The notes beneath the pieces were generated by a model. It was not told the origin of the DNA. It saw only the letters and a list, made by a program, of their open reading frames with translations, and did not search any database. Position numbers and translations under genes: made by a program. Below, piece after piece: positions 9,264 through 17,064 of a DNA stretch of 64,000 nt (the first letter of the stretch is position 1; each line of letters opens with the position of its first letter). Source of the stretch: JAAURB01 sp049649525 (GTDB lineage: Bacteria > Cyanobacteriota > Cyanobacteriia > Cyanobacteriales > Microcoleaceae); contig JBARZE010000038.1 of NCBI GenBank assembly GCA_049649525.1, forward strand, positions 62,001-126,000, read 5' to 3'.

Positions 9264-9746
9264 TTATATTGCTGCACCAGACTTTGCATCAGAGCCTGTC
9301 GGGGCAACAACGTTACGCAAGAAAGTAATTTGTTGTTGAAATTCTAAGCCTTCTACAGCCGCTAATACATTTTTTTCTGCATCACTCATTTCGTAACCGT
9401 CTGGCATGGGAATAATCGTTCCTTCATCCATTCCTTGGGCTAAACGATACCAAACTAATAACTTTGTATTCTCATCTAAAGAACCATATTCACGAGTTAT
9501 TTCAGTACTCTTTTGTTGCAGCATATCACGTTGGACTTGAAGCTGTTCTTCTTGATCGAGTTCTTTAATTTGATTAAATATCCCATCTCCAATTGCAGAT
9601 GAAGCCGCCCCTGGTGCTGCCGGGGTAATAGATTTACCCATCTTTGTATACATAAACCACAGTAACGCCAATTGTTGATCGACACTCAACTGTTTAAATT
9701 GCGCTAAAGTTTGATCGGTATTTCCTTGGGCTTGAGCAAAAGTCAT
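9264..9746 (-). CDS. Helical carotenoid protein (OCP N-terminal-domain-like)
   Basis: At 160 residues this matches the N-terminal domain of orange carotenoid protein, found alone in helical carotenoid proteins (HCPs). HCPs bind a keto-carotenoid and act as singlet-oxygen quenchers or, in some clades, phycobilisome quenchers. Carotenoid-tunnel residues are recognisable: Trp30 and Tyr33 in LLWFMYTKMG, equivalent to OCP Trp41 and Tyr44, and Trp99 in LLVWYRLAQGMDEG, equivalent to Trp110. The KSITPAAPGAA loop is also typical. The regulatory C-terminal domain is absent, and no CTD-homologue or ketolase gene is in the window. The HCP clade cannot be assigned by eye. It ends in a strong terminator, implying a single-gene transcript. 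Confidence 0.92.
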   Translation of the reverse strand: MTFAQAQGNTDQTLAQFKQLSVDQQLALLWFMYTKMGKSITPAAPGAASSAIGDGIFNQIKELDQEEQLQVQRDMLQQKSTEITREYGSLDENTKLLVWYRLAQGMDEGTIIPMPDGYEMSDAEKNVLAAVEGLEFQQQITFLRNVVAPTGSDAKSGAAI

Positions 9747-9950
9747 TTATAAAGTACTCCTATTTTTTCCAAATGATTAGAAAAACTAAGATGCAGATTG
9801 TGATTACAACTTAATTATTTTTTCCGAATCTTCCACAAATCTTAATAAATTAGACGGTTAATTTTCATCTTCCTAGAGAAAGAATCTGATTATTTCATAT
9901 AAATTAGTGATTGAATAGAATATGGTTCTAAAGATAGATTGTAATAAGCT

Positions 9951-11669
9951 TCATTCTTTCGTAGAAATCGGTAGAATAACACCAGAAGCAAATTCACCCC
10001 CGCATCGAATCCTCACAGTGATAATTTCAGCATCTATCAGTTGCGTCTGACTCGGTGGTTGAGCAGTACCGGGATTAACAGGATAAGCCGGAAAGCTGGC
10101 TGCACTTAAACTCAAGCGAATTGCATTTCCTGCTTGTATTTGTATACAAGTGGGTTGCAACGGAATCTCAACCGGACTAGTGGGCTGATTTAACCGGATA
10201 TAACCTTGAGTAAAGTTATACACTTTGCCGTCTGGATGAACTTCTGATAAAACAGCGCATAAATCAAAACTGGGTGTATCCGCATCACAGTTGACTTCTA
10301 CCCTGGGTTGTCCAATTATTAATAAATTAGTATTCAACACGGCTGAAGTATAAGTCACAATATCGCTGCGTCCGTCTAATTGCGCTCGATTGAATGCACC
10401 CGCCGGAATTGCGGCATGACCACCTAAGCTGGGAACAGGTCGCCACGGGTCATGTACAAAAATATCTTCCGACTGAATTTCTTCAAAATTCTCTACTGTT
10501 TCTTCTTCAAATTCTAAAGAGGTTGAAGTTGATAAACTTTCATAAATATTAGCGGTATTTTCTTCTACATCTTCTATTAATATTCCGTCATCTTCTCGAA
10601 TCGCAGCCAGTCCAGTACTTAATAGATAATAAGACTGAGTTTGATTAGATGTCCAGGTTTCTAACTCTCGCCATTGATGGCTACCGAGATCAAATAATGC
10701 AATCGGTTTTTCTGATAATATTCCCGTGTCAATTCCTTTTAAAAATTGATTAAACCACCGAATCTGTAATTCATCAATTGGATTAATCGCTTCAACTCCA
10801 TAATCAAGTTCACCCACATTTTTTCCCCAGGGTAAATGAGACCACGGCCCGATGATTAAATGTTGAGGCGCTGAATTATGTTGCAGCTGATGTTGATAAC
10901 AATTTATAGTTCCTCTAAGATAGGGATCAAACCATCCACCAATATGTAATATCGGTAACTCTAATTTTTCAATTTGAGGGATAAATTGCTGCCAATAATT
11001 TCCCGATTTGTGGTGATGTATCCAGTCATGATAAAAAGAATCGGGTGCTAAATCTTTTAGAATATCTGGAATAGCAGGAACTGGGTCAGATAAGGGTAAA
11101 TGACGAGACGCTTTATAGAGTTGGTTGTAAGCTGTTTTGTCTCCTTTTATTCGAGCAGATTCTGCCGCCAGTTGAATGGCCCATGCTAAATTAATTTGCA
11201 GACAAAATGCCTCATTTTCATAAGCCCAATCTTGATATAAATCATAGGCCATCATAGCGGGACAAATTGTAGTTAATGCTGCAGGTTGAGCAGAAGCAGC
11301 ATAAAGTTGAGTCATGCCTTGATAGGAAAATCCATACATCCCAACTTTACCGTTACTTCCGGGTAAATTAGCCGCCCAATTCACTGTTTCTAAACCATCT
11401 TTGACTTCAGAAGCAAATAGTTGAAAATCTCCGAATGAGGTGCCTCGCCCCCGCACATCTTGAATCACAACGATATATCCTTGGGCCGCATACCAGCTGG
11501 GATGAGCATAAACCACTGTTGAAGCGATCGCCCGACCATAAGGTTGTCGCATCAATAAAACAGGATATGTTCCGGTGGCATCAGGACGATAAATATCAGC
11601 ATCTAAGCGGACTCCATCTGATGTGATTAAAGATGCTGTTTCTCGAATAACCATTGCGATTTCATTCAA
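9951..11669 (-). CDS. CocE/NonD family alpha/beta hydrolase (X-Pro dipeptidyl-peptidase-like)
   Basis: This 572-residue enzyme has an alpha/beta-hydrolase domain followed by a jelly-roll beta domain, as in cocaine esterase and glutaryl-7-ACA acylases. The triad is visible as Ser115 (GFSYQG), Asp248 (GGWFDPYLRG) and His278 (GPWSHLPWG). The oxyanion-side DVRGRGTSFG loop precedes the serine. The C-terminal part (DPWRPVPSLGGH and FDLCAVLSEVHPDG) is the beta-sandwich. An acidic insertion at roughly residues 355-400 (DVEENTAN to VENFEEIQSED) is unusual. The cupin gene lies only 16 bases upstream on the same strand, suggesting an operon. The substrate, an ester or amide, is unknown. Confidence 0.9.
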   Translation of the reverse strand: MNEIAMVIRETASLITSDGVRLDADIYRPDATGTYPVLLMRQPYGRAIASTVVYAHPSWYAAQGYIVVIQDVRGRGTSFGDFQLFASEVKDGLETVNWAANLPGSNGKVGMYGFSYQGMTQLYAASAQPAALTTICPAMMAYDLYQDWAYENEAFCLQINLAWAIQLAAESARIKGDKTAYNQLYKASRHLPLSDPVPAIPDILKDLAPDSFYHDWIHHHKSGNYWQQFIPQIEKLELPILHIGGWFDPYLRGTINCYQHQLQHNSAPQHLIIGPWSHLPWGKNVGELDYGVEAINPIDELQIRWFNQFLKGIDTGILSEKPIALFDLGSHQWRELETWTSNQTQSYYLLSTGLAAIREDDGILIEDVEENTANIYESLSTSTSLEFEEETVENFEEIQSEDIFVHDPWRPVPSLGGHAAIPAGAFNRAQLDGRSDIVTYTSAVLNTNLLIIGQPRVEVNCDADTPSFDLCAVLSEVHPDGKVYNFTQGYIRLNQPTSPVEIPLQPTCIQIQAGNAIRLSLSAASFPAYPVNPGTAQPPSQTQLIDAEIITVRIRCGGEFASGVILPISTKE

Positions 11670-11685
11670 TCGGACAATGATTAGT

Positions 11686-12138
11686 TTAACAGGAAACTAG
11701 AGCATCTGTTCGGCGCAGAACCTTTAAATCTTCTGCATCAAGTTCGGCTGGAATTCCATTACGAATGAGTTCGACAAAATCTTCATTAGGAACCATGATA
11801 CAGAGAACATATAAACGACTTGAACCTGTATTTTTGATGGTGTGAATTCCAGTCGGGGGCATTAAGATACTATCCCCCGCTAAAAGAGTAATTGCTTTGC
11901 CATCACAAATCGCTTGTCCCTCTCCTTTGAGAATGAAAAACATTTCAACCGCCCGATGGTGTTGATGAAATGGAATTGTTGCCCCAATATCAAAAATTTC
12001 GACACAAACAGTCAACGAAGCATTGGCTGAGTCGGGGTCAAAAATAATAGCTAATCTATGTTTGTCTTCAGAGCTAATACGATATGCAGAATAATCATCT
12101 AAAGACTTAACAATAGGAATCATACAATGATCGCTCAT
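11686..12138 (-). CDS. Cupin domain protein
   Basis: This single-domain cupin of 150 residues has metal-ligand histidines in PFHQHHRAVEMFFILKGEG (motif 1). The second cupin motif is around LAGDSILMPPTGIHTIKNTG. Such small cupins bind Fe, Mn or Zn and range from dioxygenases to sugar isomerases, so no reaction can be assigned. It is the first gene of a two-gene minus-strand unit with the CocE-type hydrolase 16 bases downstream. A joint role in breaking down a small ester or phenolic compound is possible but is only inference. Its ATG gives the beginning MSDHCMIPIVK. Confidence 0.8.
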   Translation of the reverse strand: MSDHCMIPIVKSLDDYSAYRISSEDKHRLAIIFDPDSANASLTVCVEIFDIGATIPFHQHHRAVEMFFILKGEGQAICDGKAITLLAGDSILMPPTGIHTIKNTGSSRLYVLCIMVPNEDFVELIRNGIPAELDAEDLKVLRRTDALVSC

Positions 12139-12570
12139 GGTTTTATCACCTATGCTGAGTTTAAGGTTGACAACGGTTACTTATCCACAATCATAAAGTA
12201 TGATTCACGGCTTTGACGGCTTTTGATGTCAACTGAGTTTATCTAATATTTGCGACTCAATTTTTAGAGCAGAGGTCAGGGATTGATGCCCAAGCCTTAT
12301 AATTCTTATATTATTCAGTAACATAAGAATATTCTGTTAAATTTTTATCAAAAAAAAGTAGGTAAATTTTCAAAAAGCCTAAAATACTTTAATAAAATCT
12401 TCAAGTTTCAGCCCATCAGAACTATACTCTTTGCTAGTCACTGGTTTGTGGTGTGGCGCGATCTTTTTCACCTCTATTTGTCCTCCGTATGACTTGCTCT
12501 TCAGGCTCTTACGCATTAAGCTATTGAATACGTAAAGTTTTTTGTAGATATTTCTCGAATTATAAGGACG
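12139..12570. other. Intergenic region, 432 bp
   Basis: This AT-rich spacer lies between the divergent cupin and cytM genes and presumably holds both promoters. I see no open frame, tandem repeat or strong hairpin in it. Confidence 0.5.
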
Positions 12571-12951
12571 TTGGACAAGCCGCTTGCTAGTTTTGATATT
12601 AGTCTCCTGATTCAGCGAATTGCTCTGAGCGCTGTAACCTTCATGGCGATTATTCTAACTTGGGTAATCGGTTCAAACTGGCTGCAGGGATCTGATCCTT
12701 ATGTTGAAAATGTTCTGTCTTTAGAAGGAGACCCACTTCAAGGTCAGGCAATTTTTTTAATGAATTGTGCGGGTTGTCATATCTCACAACAAGGTGCTCA
12801 AGTTGGGCCGAGCCTGCAAGATGTATCACAACGTAAGTCTCGAGTGAGAATTATTCAGCAAGTAACCAGCGGAAAAACTCCCCCCATGCCTCAGTTTCAG
12901 CCCGGTTATCAAGAAATGGCAGATCTCCTCAGCTATCTCGAACAAATTTGA
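12571..12951 (+). CDS. cytM: Cytochrome cM
   Basis: This membrane-anchored c-type cytochrome of 126 residues has one transmembrane helix at about 14-36, followed by a haem domain with CAGCH (Cys66, Cys69, His70). The likely sixth ligand is Met106 in PPMPQF. Size, anchor and haem position match CytM, a cyanobacterial protein reported to influence respiratory/photosynthetic electron flow under heterotrophic or stress conditions. The start is TTG at 12571, supported by an AAGGA ribosome-binding site a few bases upstream; no ATG fits between it and the anchor start. A tRNA-Thr gene follows after 48 bases. A different short cytochrome c is possible but less likely. Confidence 0.85.
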   Translation: MDKPLASFDISLLIQRIALSAVTFMAIILTWVIGSNWLQGSDPYVENVLSLEGDPLQGQAIFLMNCAGCHISQQGAQVGPSLQDVSQRKSRVRIIQQVTSGKTPPMPQFQPGYQEMADLLSYLEQI

Positions 12952-12960
12952 TCAAATGAC

Positions 12961-12990
12961 TTGTAATTAATTAAACATACATGTTATAAT
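12961..12990 (+). promoter_or_regulatory. Promoter of the tRNA-Thr gene
   Basis: TTGTAA (12961-12966) and a perfect TATAAT (12985-12990) are separated by 18 bases, and the tRNA begins ten bases after the -10 box. The spacing fits a sigma-70-type promoter that starts transcription just at or before the mature tRNA end. Confidence 0.7.
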
Positions 12991-12999
12991 TACAAAGTT

Positions 13000-13072
13000 G
13001 CTGGCGTAGCACAATTGGTAGTGCATCCGACTTGTAATCGGAAGGTTGATGGTTCGAGTCCGTTCGCCAGCT
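13000..13072 (+). tRNA. trnT: tRNA-Thr (anticodon TGT)
   Basis: A complete cloverleaf of 73 bases can be drawn. The acceptor stem is GCTGGCG with CGCCAGC and discriminator T. The D arm contains AATTGGTA. The anticodon stem is TCCGA/TCGGA around loop CTTGTAA, giving anticodon TGT for ACA codons. The T arm has loop TTCGAGT. CCA is not encoded, as is usual for most cyanobacterial tRNAs. Confidence 0.96.
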
Positions 13073-13178
13073 TTAAAGAAGATAAAAAGTTAGCTTAAGA
13101 TTGGCTTGAAATCTATATAATAGAATGGGTATTCAGTCTGAGTGACTGAGTGTAGACATTTATATTATTACTATCACT

Positions 13179-13472
13179 ATGTTTCAGCTACTTTATTTCT
13201 TCATTCACGCGGTGCAACCCATTCTAGTTCCCTTGTGTCTAGTTCTAGCATGGGGGTTTGTGATATTGTTAATCTCGAGTGTGTTGGGTGCAATTAGAGA
13301 TACTGTGCGTCGGGCTCAGCAGATGCATCAAATTCCCTGTGCCGATTGTACTTTTTTCACGAAAGACTATCATCTGAAATGTCCGGTTCAACCCATGATA
13401 GCTTTATCGGAGCAGGCCATTAACTGTCCTGATTATTGTACCAATCGTAAAGCACCTCCAGGTAGTGATTGA
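13179..13472 (+). CDS. Small Cys-rich membrane protein, unknown function
   Basis: This 97-residue protein is not from a family I can name. One long hydrophobic segment (about residues 9-36) is followed by a basic linker and a cysteine-rich C-terminal part. The cysteines are Cys54, Cys57, Cys68, Cys83 and Cys87, arranged CxxC, C, CxxxC. That layout suggests a small zinc- or iron-sulfur-binding domain at the membrane face. It lies between tRNA-Thr and a good terminator at 13508-13535. The ATG is at 13179. Conservation among cyanobacteria seems likely from the well-ordered motif, but I cannot confirm it. Confidence 0.7.
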   Translation: MFQLLYFFIHAVQPILVPLCLVLAWGFVILLISSVLGAIRDTVRRAQQMHQIPCADCTFFTKDYHLKCPVQPMIALSEQAINCPDYCTNRKAPPGSD

Positions 13473-13507
13473 ATCATTAGCTGCACTTGTTTTGCTGAGT
13501 CATTTAA

Positions 13508-13535
13508 TCTCAAGACTATACTTGAGAGTCTTTTT
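13508..13535 (+). terminator. Rho-independent terminator after the Cys-rich membrane protein gene
   Basis: TCTCAAG and CTTGAGA form a seven-base stem with loop ACTATA, followed by GTC and five thymines. It lies 35 bases after the stop codon. The rest of the 306-base spacer up to the histidine-kinase gene is AT-rich with no other visible feature. Confidence 0.8.
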
Positions 13536-13778
13536 ATCATTAAATCTTAAAATATGCCCATAGTCGATCGCGGGTAACTCTTCTATTACTTCATACAAAA
13601 GTTATATATATATTGAAGTACAATAACATTAATCAATAGTATTAGTCTGTATCACCTGAAACTAAGATGCTAAGATAAATAGGACTCTTAAAATCTATAG
13701 AATATTTAACGATTAAATCTGCAACCAAAAAGATAATTTCACATAGAATAGAACATGTAGATCTGTAATCGCTAAACT

Positions 13779-14891
13779 ATGGATTCTCAGTTGCGAAATG
13801 GGTGCAGAATACCGATGGAAAAAAATTTGAAACTCAAAAATATTCAGTGGCAAGGTTTGATCATTGCCATTGGCGTAATTGTATTGGTGTGGGTCATTCA
13901 AATAAATGGATATATTCCACTTACTCCCTCAGTTTTAATCGTGGTGAATCATTTAACTGTTATTGCCAGTTTAGGAATCGCTATTATTTGTTATATTAAG
14001 CAACATAAGTTAAAAAAATCTCAGTCAAGGTTAGAATTATTATTTAAACAATCTCAACAGCAATGGCAGCAAGAAAAAGCAGAACTTGAACAGCAGTTGA
14101 AATCTCAAATAGAGCATTTTTCTCAGGTTGAAGTCCAAAACGTTACCTTGCAAGAAATTAGTCGTCGTAAAGACGAATTTTTGCGTCATACGTCCCACGA
14201 AATTAGAACTCCGATGAATGGGATTATCGGTTCTCTACAGCTTTTGATGGACAATCTGTATGATGATCAAGATGAGGAAGTAGAGTTACTGCAACAGGCT
14301 TATGAGTCTTCGATGCATCTGTTAACTTTTGTCAATCAAGTGCTAGATCTAGCTAAAATTGAATCAGGTTGCGTCTCATTAGACATTAAAGTCATGGATT
14401 TACACGCTTGTCTATCGGCTGCGATCTACCTTCAGTTATCAAACTTACGACAAAAAGGCCTCGAACTTGAACGGCAGAACTTTCCTGGGCTTTTGAGGGT
14501 AAAAGCAGATAGTATGAAACTGAAGCAAGTTTTTATTAACGTGATTGGTAATGCTGTTAAATTTACAGATGCAGGACAGATCACAATTCTCACCGAGACT
14601 AGAGTCGTTTTAATCCCCTTAAAGCAAGAGAAAATATCAATGGCAGTCGTGACAGTTGAAGATACAGGAATTGGTATCGATCCTCAAATGCAACAACAAC
14701 TGTTTCAAGCCTATAAAGTTGAAGATGAATGCAAAGATTACCCATTAGGAAGTACTGGACTCGGCTTAGTGATTTCAAAGCATTTGATTGAATTAATGGG
14801 GGGTCATATTGAACTCAGTAGTGCGGGCCGAAATCAAGGAACACGAGTAGAAATTATGTTACCGTTGAGTGAAGCTTTCGCTGAAGTTTAA
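13779..14891 (+). CDS. Membrane sensor histidine kinase
   Basis: This is a 370-residue hybrid-less two-component kinase. Two hydrophobic segments (about 26-42 and 51-72) form a small membrane module without a large periplasmic sensor. A coiled-coil rich in Gln and Glu (about 80-125) leads to the HisKA domain, with the phospho-acceptor His140 in HTSHEIRTPMNG. The ATPase domain has the N box (NVIGNAVKFT), G1 (EDTGIGID) and G2 (GSTGLGLVISKH). No response regulator is adjacent, so the partner is unknown. An alternative ATG exists at 13815. The last 33 bases overlap the 3' end of the convergent LD-carboxypeptidase gene. Confidence 0.9.
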   Translation: MDSQLRNGCRIPMEKNLKLKNIQWQGLIIAIGVIVLVWVIQINGYIPLTPSVLIVVNHLTVIASLGIAIICYIKQHKLKKSQSRLELLFKQSQQQWQQEKAELEQQLKSQIEHFSQVEVQNVTLQEISRRKDEFLRHTSHEIRTPMNGIIGSLQLLMDNLYDDQDEEVELLQQAYESSMHLLTFVNQVLDLAKIESGCVSLDIKVMDLHACLSAAIYLQLSNLRQKGLELERQNFPGLLRVKADSMKLKQVFINVIGNAVKFTDAGQITILTETRVVLIPLKQEKISMAVVTVEDTGIGIDPQMQQQLFQAYKVEDECKDYPLGSTGLGLVISKHLIELMGGHIELSSAGRNQGTRVEIMLPLSEAFAEV

Positions 14892-15767
14892 TTGGCCTTG
14901 ATCTGCGTCTAATTCAACCTCAACCCCAACGGGTAATATCGCATTGCAGCCATCATGCCCAAATGGTAAGTCAGATACGATGGGAATATTTAAATCTCCT
15001 AAGCGATCGCGCAACACTTCATTGAGCTTAAAGCTATTAGGCTTGATATTATTTTCCCACTGACTAAATCGTCCTAAAGCGATACCCTTAACTCCCTGAA
15101 ATCCCCCCATCATCCGCCACTGAGTCAACATTCGATCAATACGATAGGGTGCTTCATTCACATCTTCAAAGGCCAAAATGACATTAGTTAAATTAGGTTG
15201 GTAAATTGTTCCCCGTAAACAAGTCGCTACCGTTAAATTACCGGGAAGTAAACGACCTTGAACCGTTCCACCGCCCCAGCCGGTTCCTTTTAAAGCAGAT
15301 AATGGACGACCTTCAACCCAGTCAAATAGGCGCTGAATAGACCAGTCGGGTTCTTTGGCCAAAGTCGTTAATACTGGGCCGTGTCCCCCGCGAATCACCG
15401 GATGAGATTGATTTAAACCCCAGAGTAACGCAGTAATATCTGAGAAACCAATTAACAATTTCGGCGGCAGTTGAGAATGAAATTGCCATCCTTCTAATAA
15501 GCGAGTGGCCCCATATCCGCCTCGACTACAAAGAATACCACGACAATTGGGATTGTTTAAAGCCTCAGCCAGTTGCTGACGACGGTGTTGATCCGAACCC
15601 GCCAAATAACCCCATCGCCGATCGTATCCTGAAGAAAATTCTACCTGATAACCCCGCGATCGCCAAATTTCAATTCCTTTGTTAAACTCTTCAGACTCTC
15701 GTAATGCCCCACTCGGTGTAATCACTTGTAAGCGATCGCCCGGTTTTAATGGGTTAAAATGTTTCAT
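14859..15767 (-). CDS. LD-carboxypeptidase (peptidase family S66)
   Basis: S66 enzymes remove the terminal D-Ala from murein tetrapeptides during cell-wall recycling; some relatives cleave microcin-type nucleotides. The nucleophile is in CSRGGYGATRLL. The partner glutamate and histidine are in LAFEDVNEAPYRIDRM and LPFGHDGCNAILPVG. I place the start at the ATG at 15767 (MKHFNPLKPGDRL), which overlaps the stop of the upstream glycosyltransferase by four bases (ATGA), a sign of translational coupling. A longer frame to 15794 is unlikely. The 3' end overlaps the convergent histidine-kinase gene by 33 bases. Confidence 0.92.
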   Translation of the reverse strand: MKHFNPLKPGDRLQVITPSGALRESEEFNKGIEIWRSRGYQVEFSSGYDRRWGYLAGSDQHRRQQLAEALNNPNCRGILCSRGGYGATRLLEGWQFHSQLPPKLLIGFSDITALLWGLNQSHPVIRGGHGPVLTTLAKEPDWSIQRLFDWVEGRPLSALKGTGWGGGTVQGRLLPGNLTVATCLRGTIYQPNLTNVILAFEDVNEAPYRIDRMLTQWRMMGGFQGVKGIALGRFSQWENNIKPNSFKLNEVLRDRLGDLNIPIVSDLPFGHDGCNAILPVGVEVELDADQGQLNFSESFTQR

Positions 15768-16834
15768 GAACCTCGCGCCATACTGAATAACCAAGCCTCA
15801 ATGCGATCGCCCCAAACTTCAAGAGAATATTCTTTTTCTGCTTGTTCTCGACAGCACAAACGATCAATTTTGTCAAGGTTTTGAATCGCTTTAATTAATC
15901 CTTCAACACTATCGGGTTCAACCAAGTAACCCGTTTTACCATCTTGAATAATTTCGGCAGGCCCGCCGCGCCGATAAGAAATCACCGGAACCCCACAAGC
16001 CAACGCCTCTATCGCAACAATACCAAACGCCTCCACCCAACGGGGAGTCATTAACAAAGCTCGACATTGACGCAAATGATATTGTAACTGATCGGTTGAT
16101 AAAAACCCTAAATATTCTATCGGTGCATGGGGATAAGTATGAGTAATTTGTTGCCAATAGGTTTCATCCTGCATTTTACCCATAATCTTCAACGCAATCC
16201 CTGTTTTATCGGCAGCTTGTACAGCATCTTCTAGGGCTTTTTCCGGTGCAATTCGTCCGAGCCAACCGATAGCCGCATCCGGTTTTGAACAAAAATTATA
16301 CTTAGAAAGATCCACCCCAATTCCCAAACGGGCGTAGTTTTCAGTAAAGCCAAAAGTTTCAGCTTGAGTCTGGGTATAGAATCCCAAACGATTAGGATAT
16401 TGTTCAATTAACTGCTGTAAAATTTGATCAATTGCGGTCGATAAAGACCCCATACTCACCCAATGAATCACCGGGCAATCAAAAAATGGAGTGAGAAAAA
16501 AGGGTAACCAATCATAGGCAAAATTAACAATTAAATCATACTCTGTCTGCACTGTGCGCGCATAATCCCAAAGATTCCCTAACACAGAATTGGCAGGCAT
16601 CATAATCGGCGTTTCTCGGGTTTGAGACTGTGCCATGATTTGACAATTACCCGCAATTTCTACCACTGGAATAGACTCTAAAATAGACCCTTCAGGTGCA
16701 GCAACGGTAACGTGATGTCCGAGACTCATTAGAACTGTTGCCATATTCAACAGCGTCAGTTCCACCCCTCCACCGACTCCCGACCCCAACGGCCCAACAG
16801 AAGTAGAGACAAATAGTAATTTGAGATAGCGCAT
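15764..16834 (-). CDS. Glycosyltransferase family 4 protein
   Basis: This is a GT-B retaining glycosyltransferase of 356 residues. The N-terminal domain opens with LFVSTSVGPLGSGVGGGVE, the glycine-rich acceptor-side loop, then LGHHVTVAAPEG. The donor-binding half has GWLGRIAPEKALEDA and the EX7E signature in VEAFGIVAIEALACGVPVI, followed by GPAEIIQDGKTGYLVE. Nucleotide-sugar and acceptor are unknown. It is translationally coupled to the LD-carboxypeptidase gene by an ATGA overlap, hinting at a cell-envelope role. The sequence just before its start codon consists of heptamer repeats, which leaves little room for an ordinary promoter or ribosome-binding site. Confidence 0.9.
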   Translation of the reverse strand: MRYLKLLFVSTSVGPLGSGVGGGVELTLLNMATVLMSLGHHVTVAAPEGSILESIPVVEIAGNCQIMAQSQTRETPIMMPANSVLGNLWDYARTVQTEYDLIVNFAYDWLPFFLTPFFDCPVIHWVSMGSLSTAIDQILQQLIEQYPNRLGFYTQTQAETFGFTENYARLGIGVDLSKYNFCSKPDAAIGWLGRIAPEKALEDAVQAADKTGIALKIMGKMQDETYWQQITHTYPHAPIEYLGFLSTDQLQYHLRQCRALLMTPRWVEAFGIVAIEALACGVPVISYRRGGPAEIIQDGKTGYLVEPDSVEGLIKAIQNLDKIDRLCCREQAEKEYSLEVWGDRIEAWLFSMARGS

Positions 16835-16972
16835 GAATTATGAGTTATGAGTTATGAATTATGAATTATGAATTATGAATTATGAACATTGAACATTGAA
16901 CAGCAAACTGATAACTGATAAATGATAACTGCTAAATGATGAATTATGAATGATGAGTTATGAGTTATGAAT
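16833..16972. repeat. Heptamer-type tandem repeat tract
   Basis: Head-to-tail variants of TGAATTA and TGAGTTA, then TGAACAT and TGATAAC-like units, run for about 140 bases directly upstream of the GT4 start. The same unit recurs briefly at 47985-48003. This matches the short tandemly repeated repetitive (STRR) sequences known in filamentous cyanobacteria. Confidence 0.85.
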
Positions 16973-17064
16973 CAAACCCCTTAATAATCATCATAAACTT
17001 TACTCCTTACTCCCATACTTTGGTTGCATGCAACGTCACGACAGACTTATAACTCCCCTTATCT

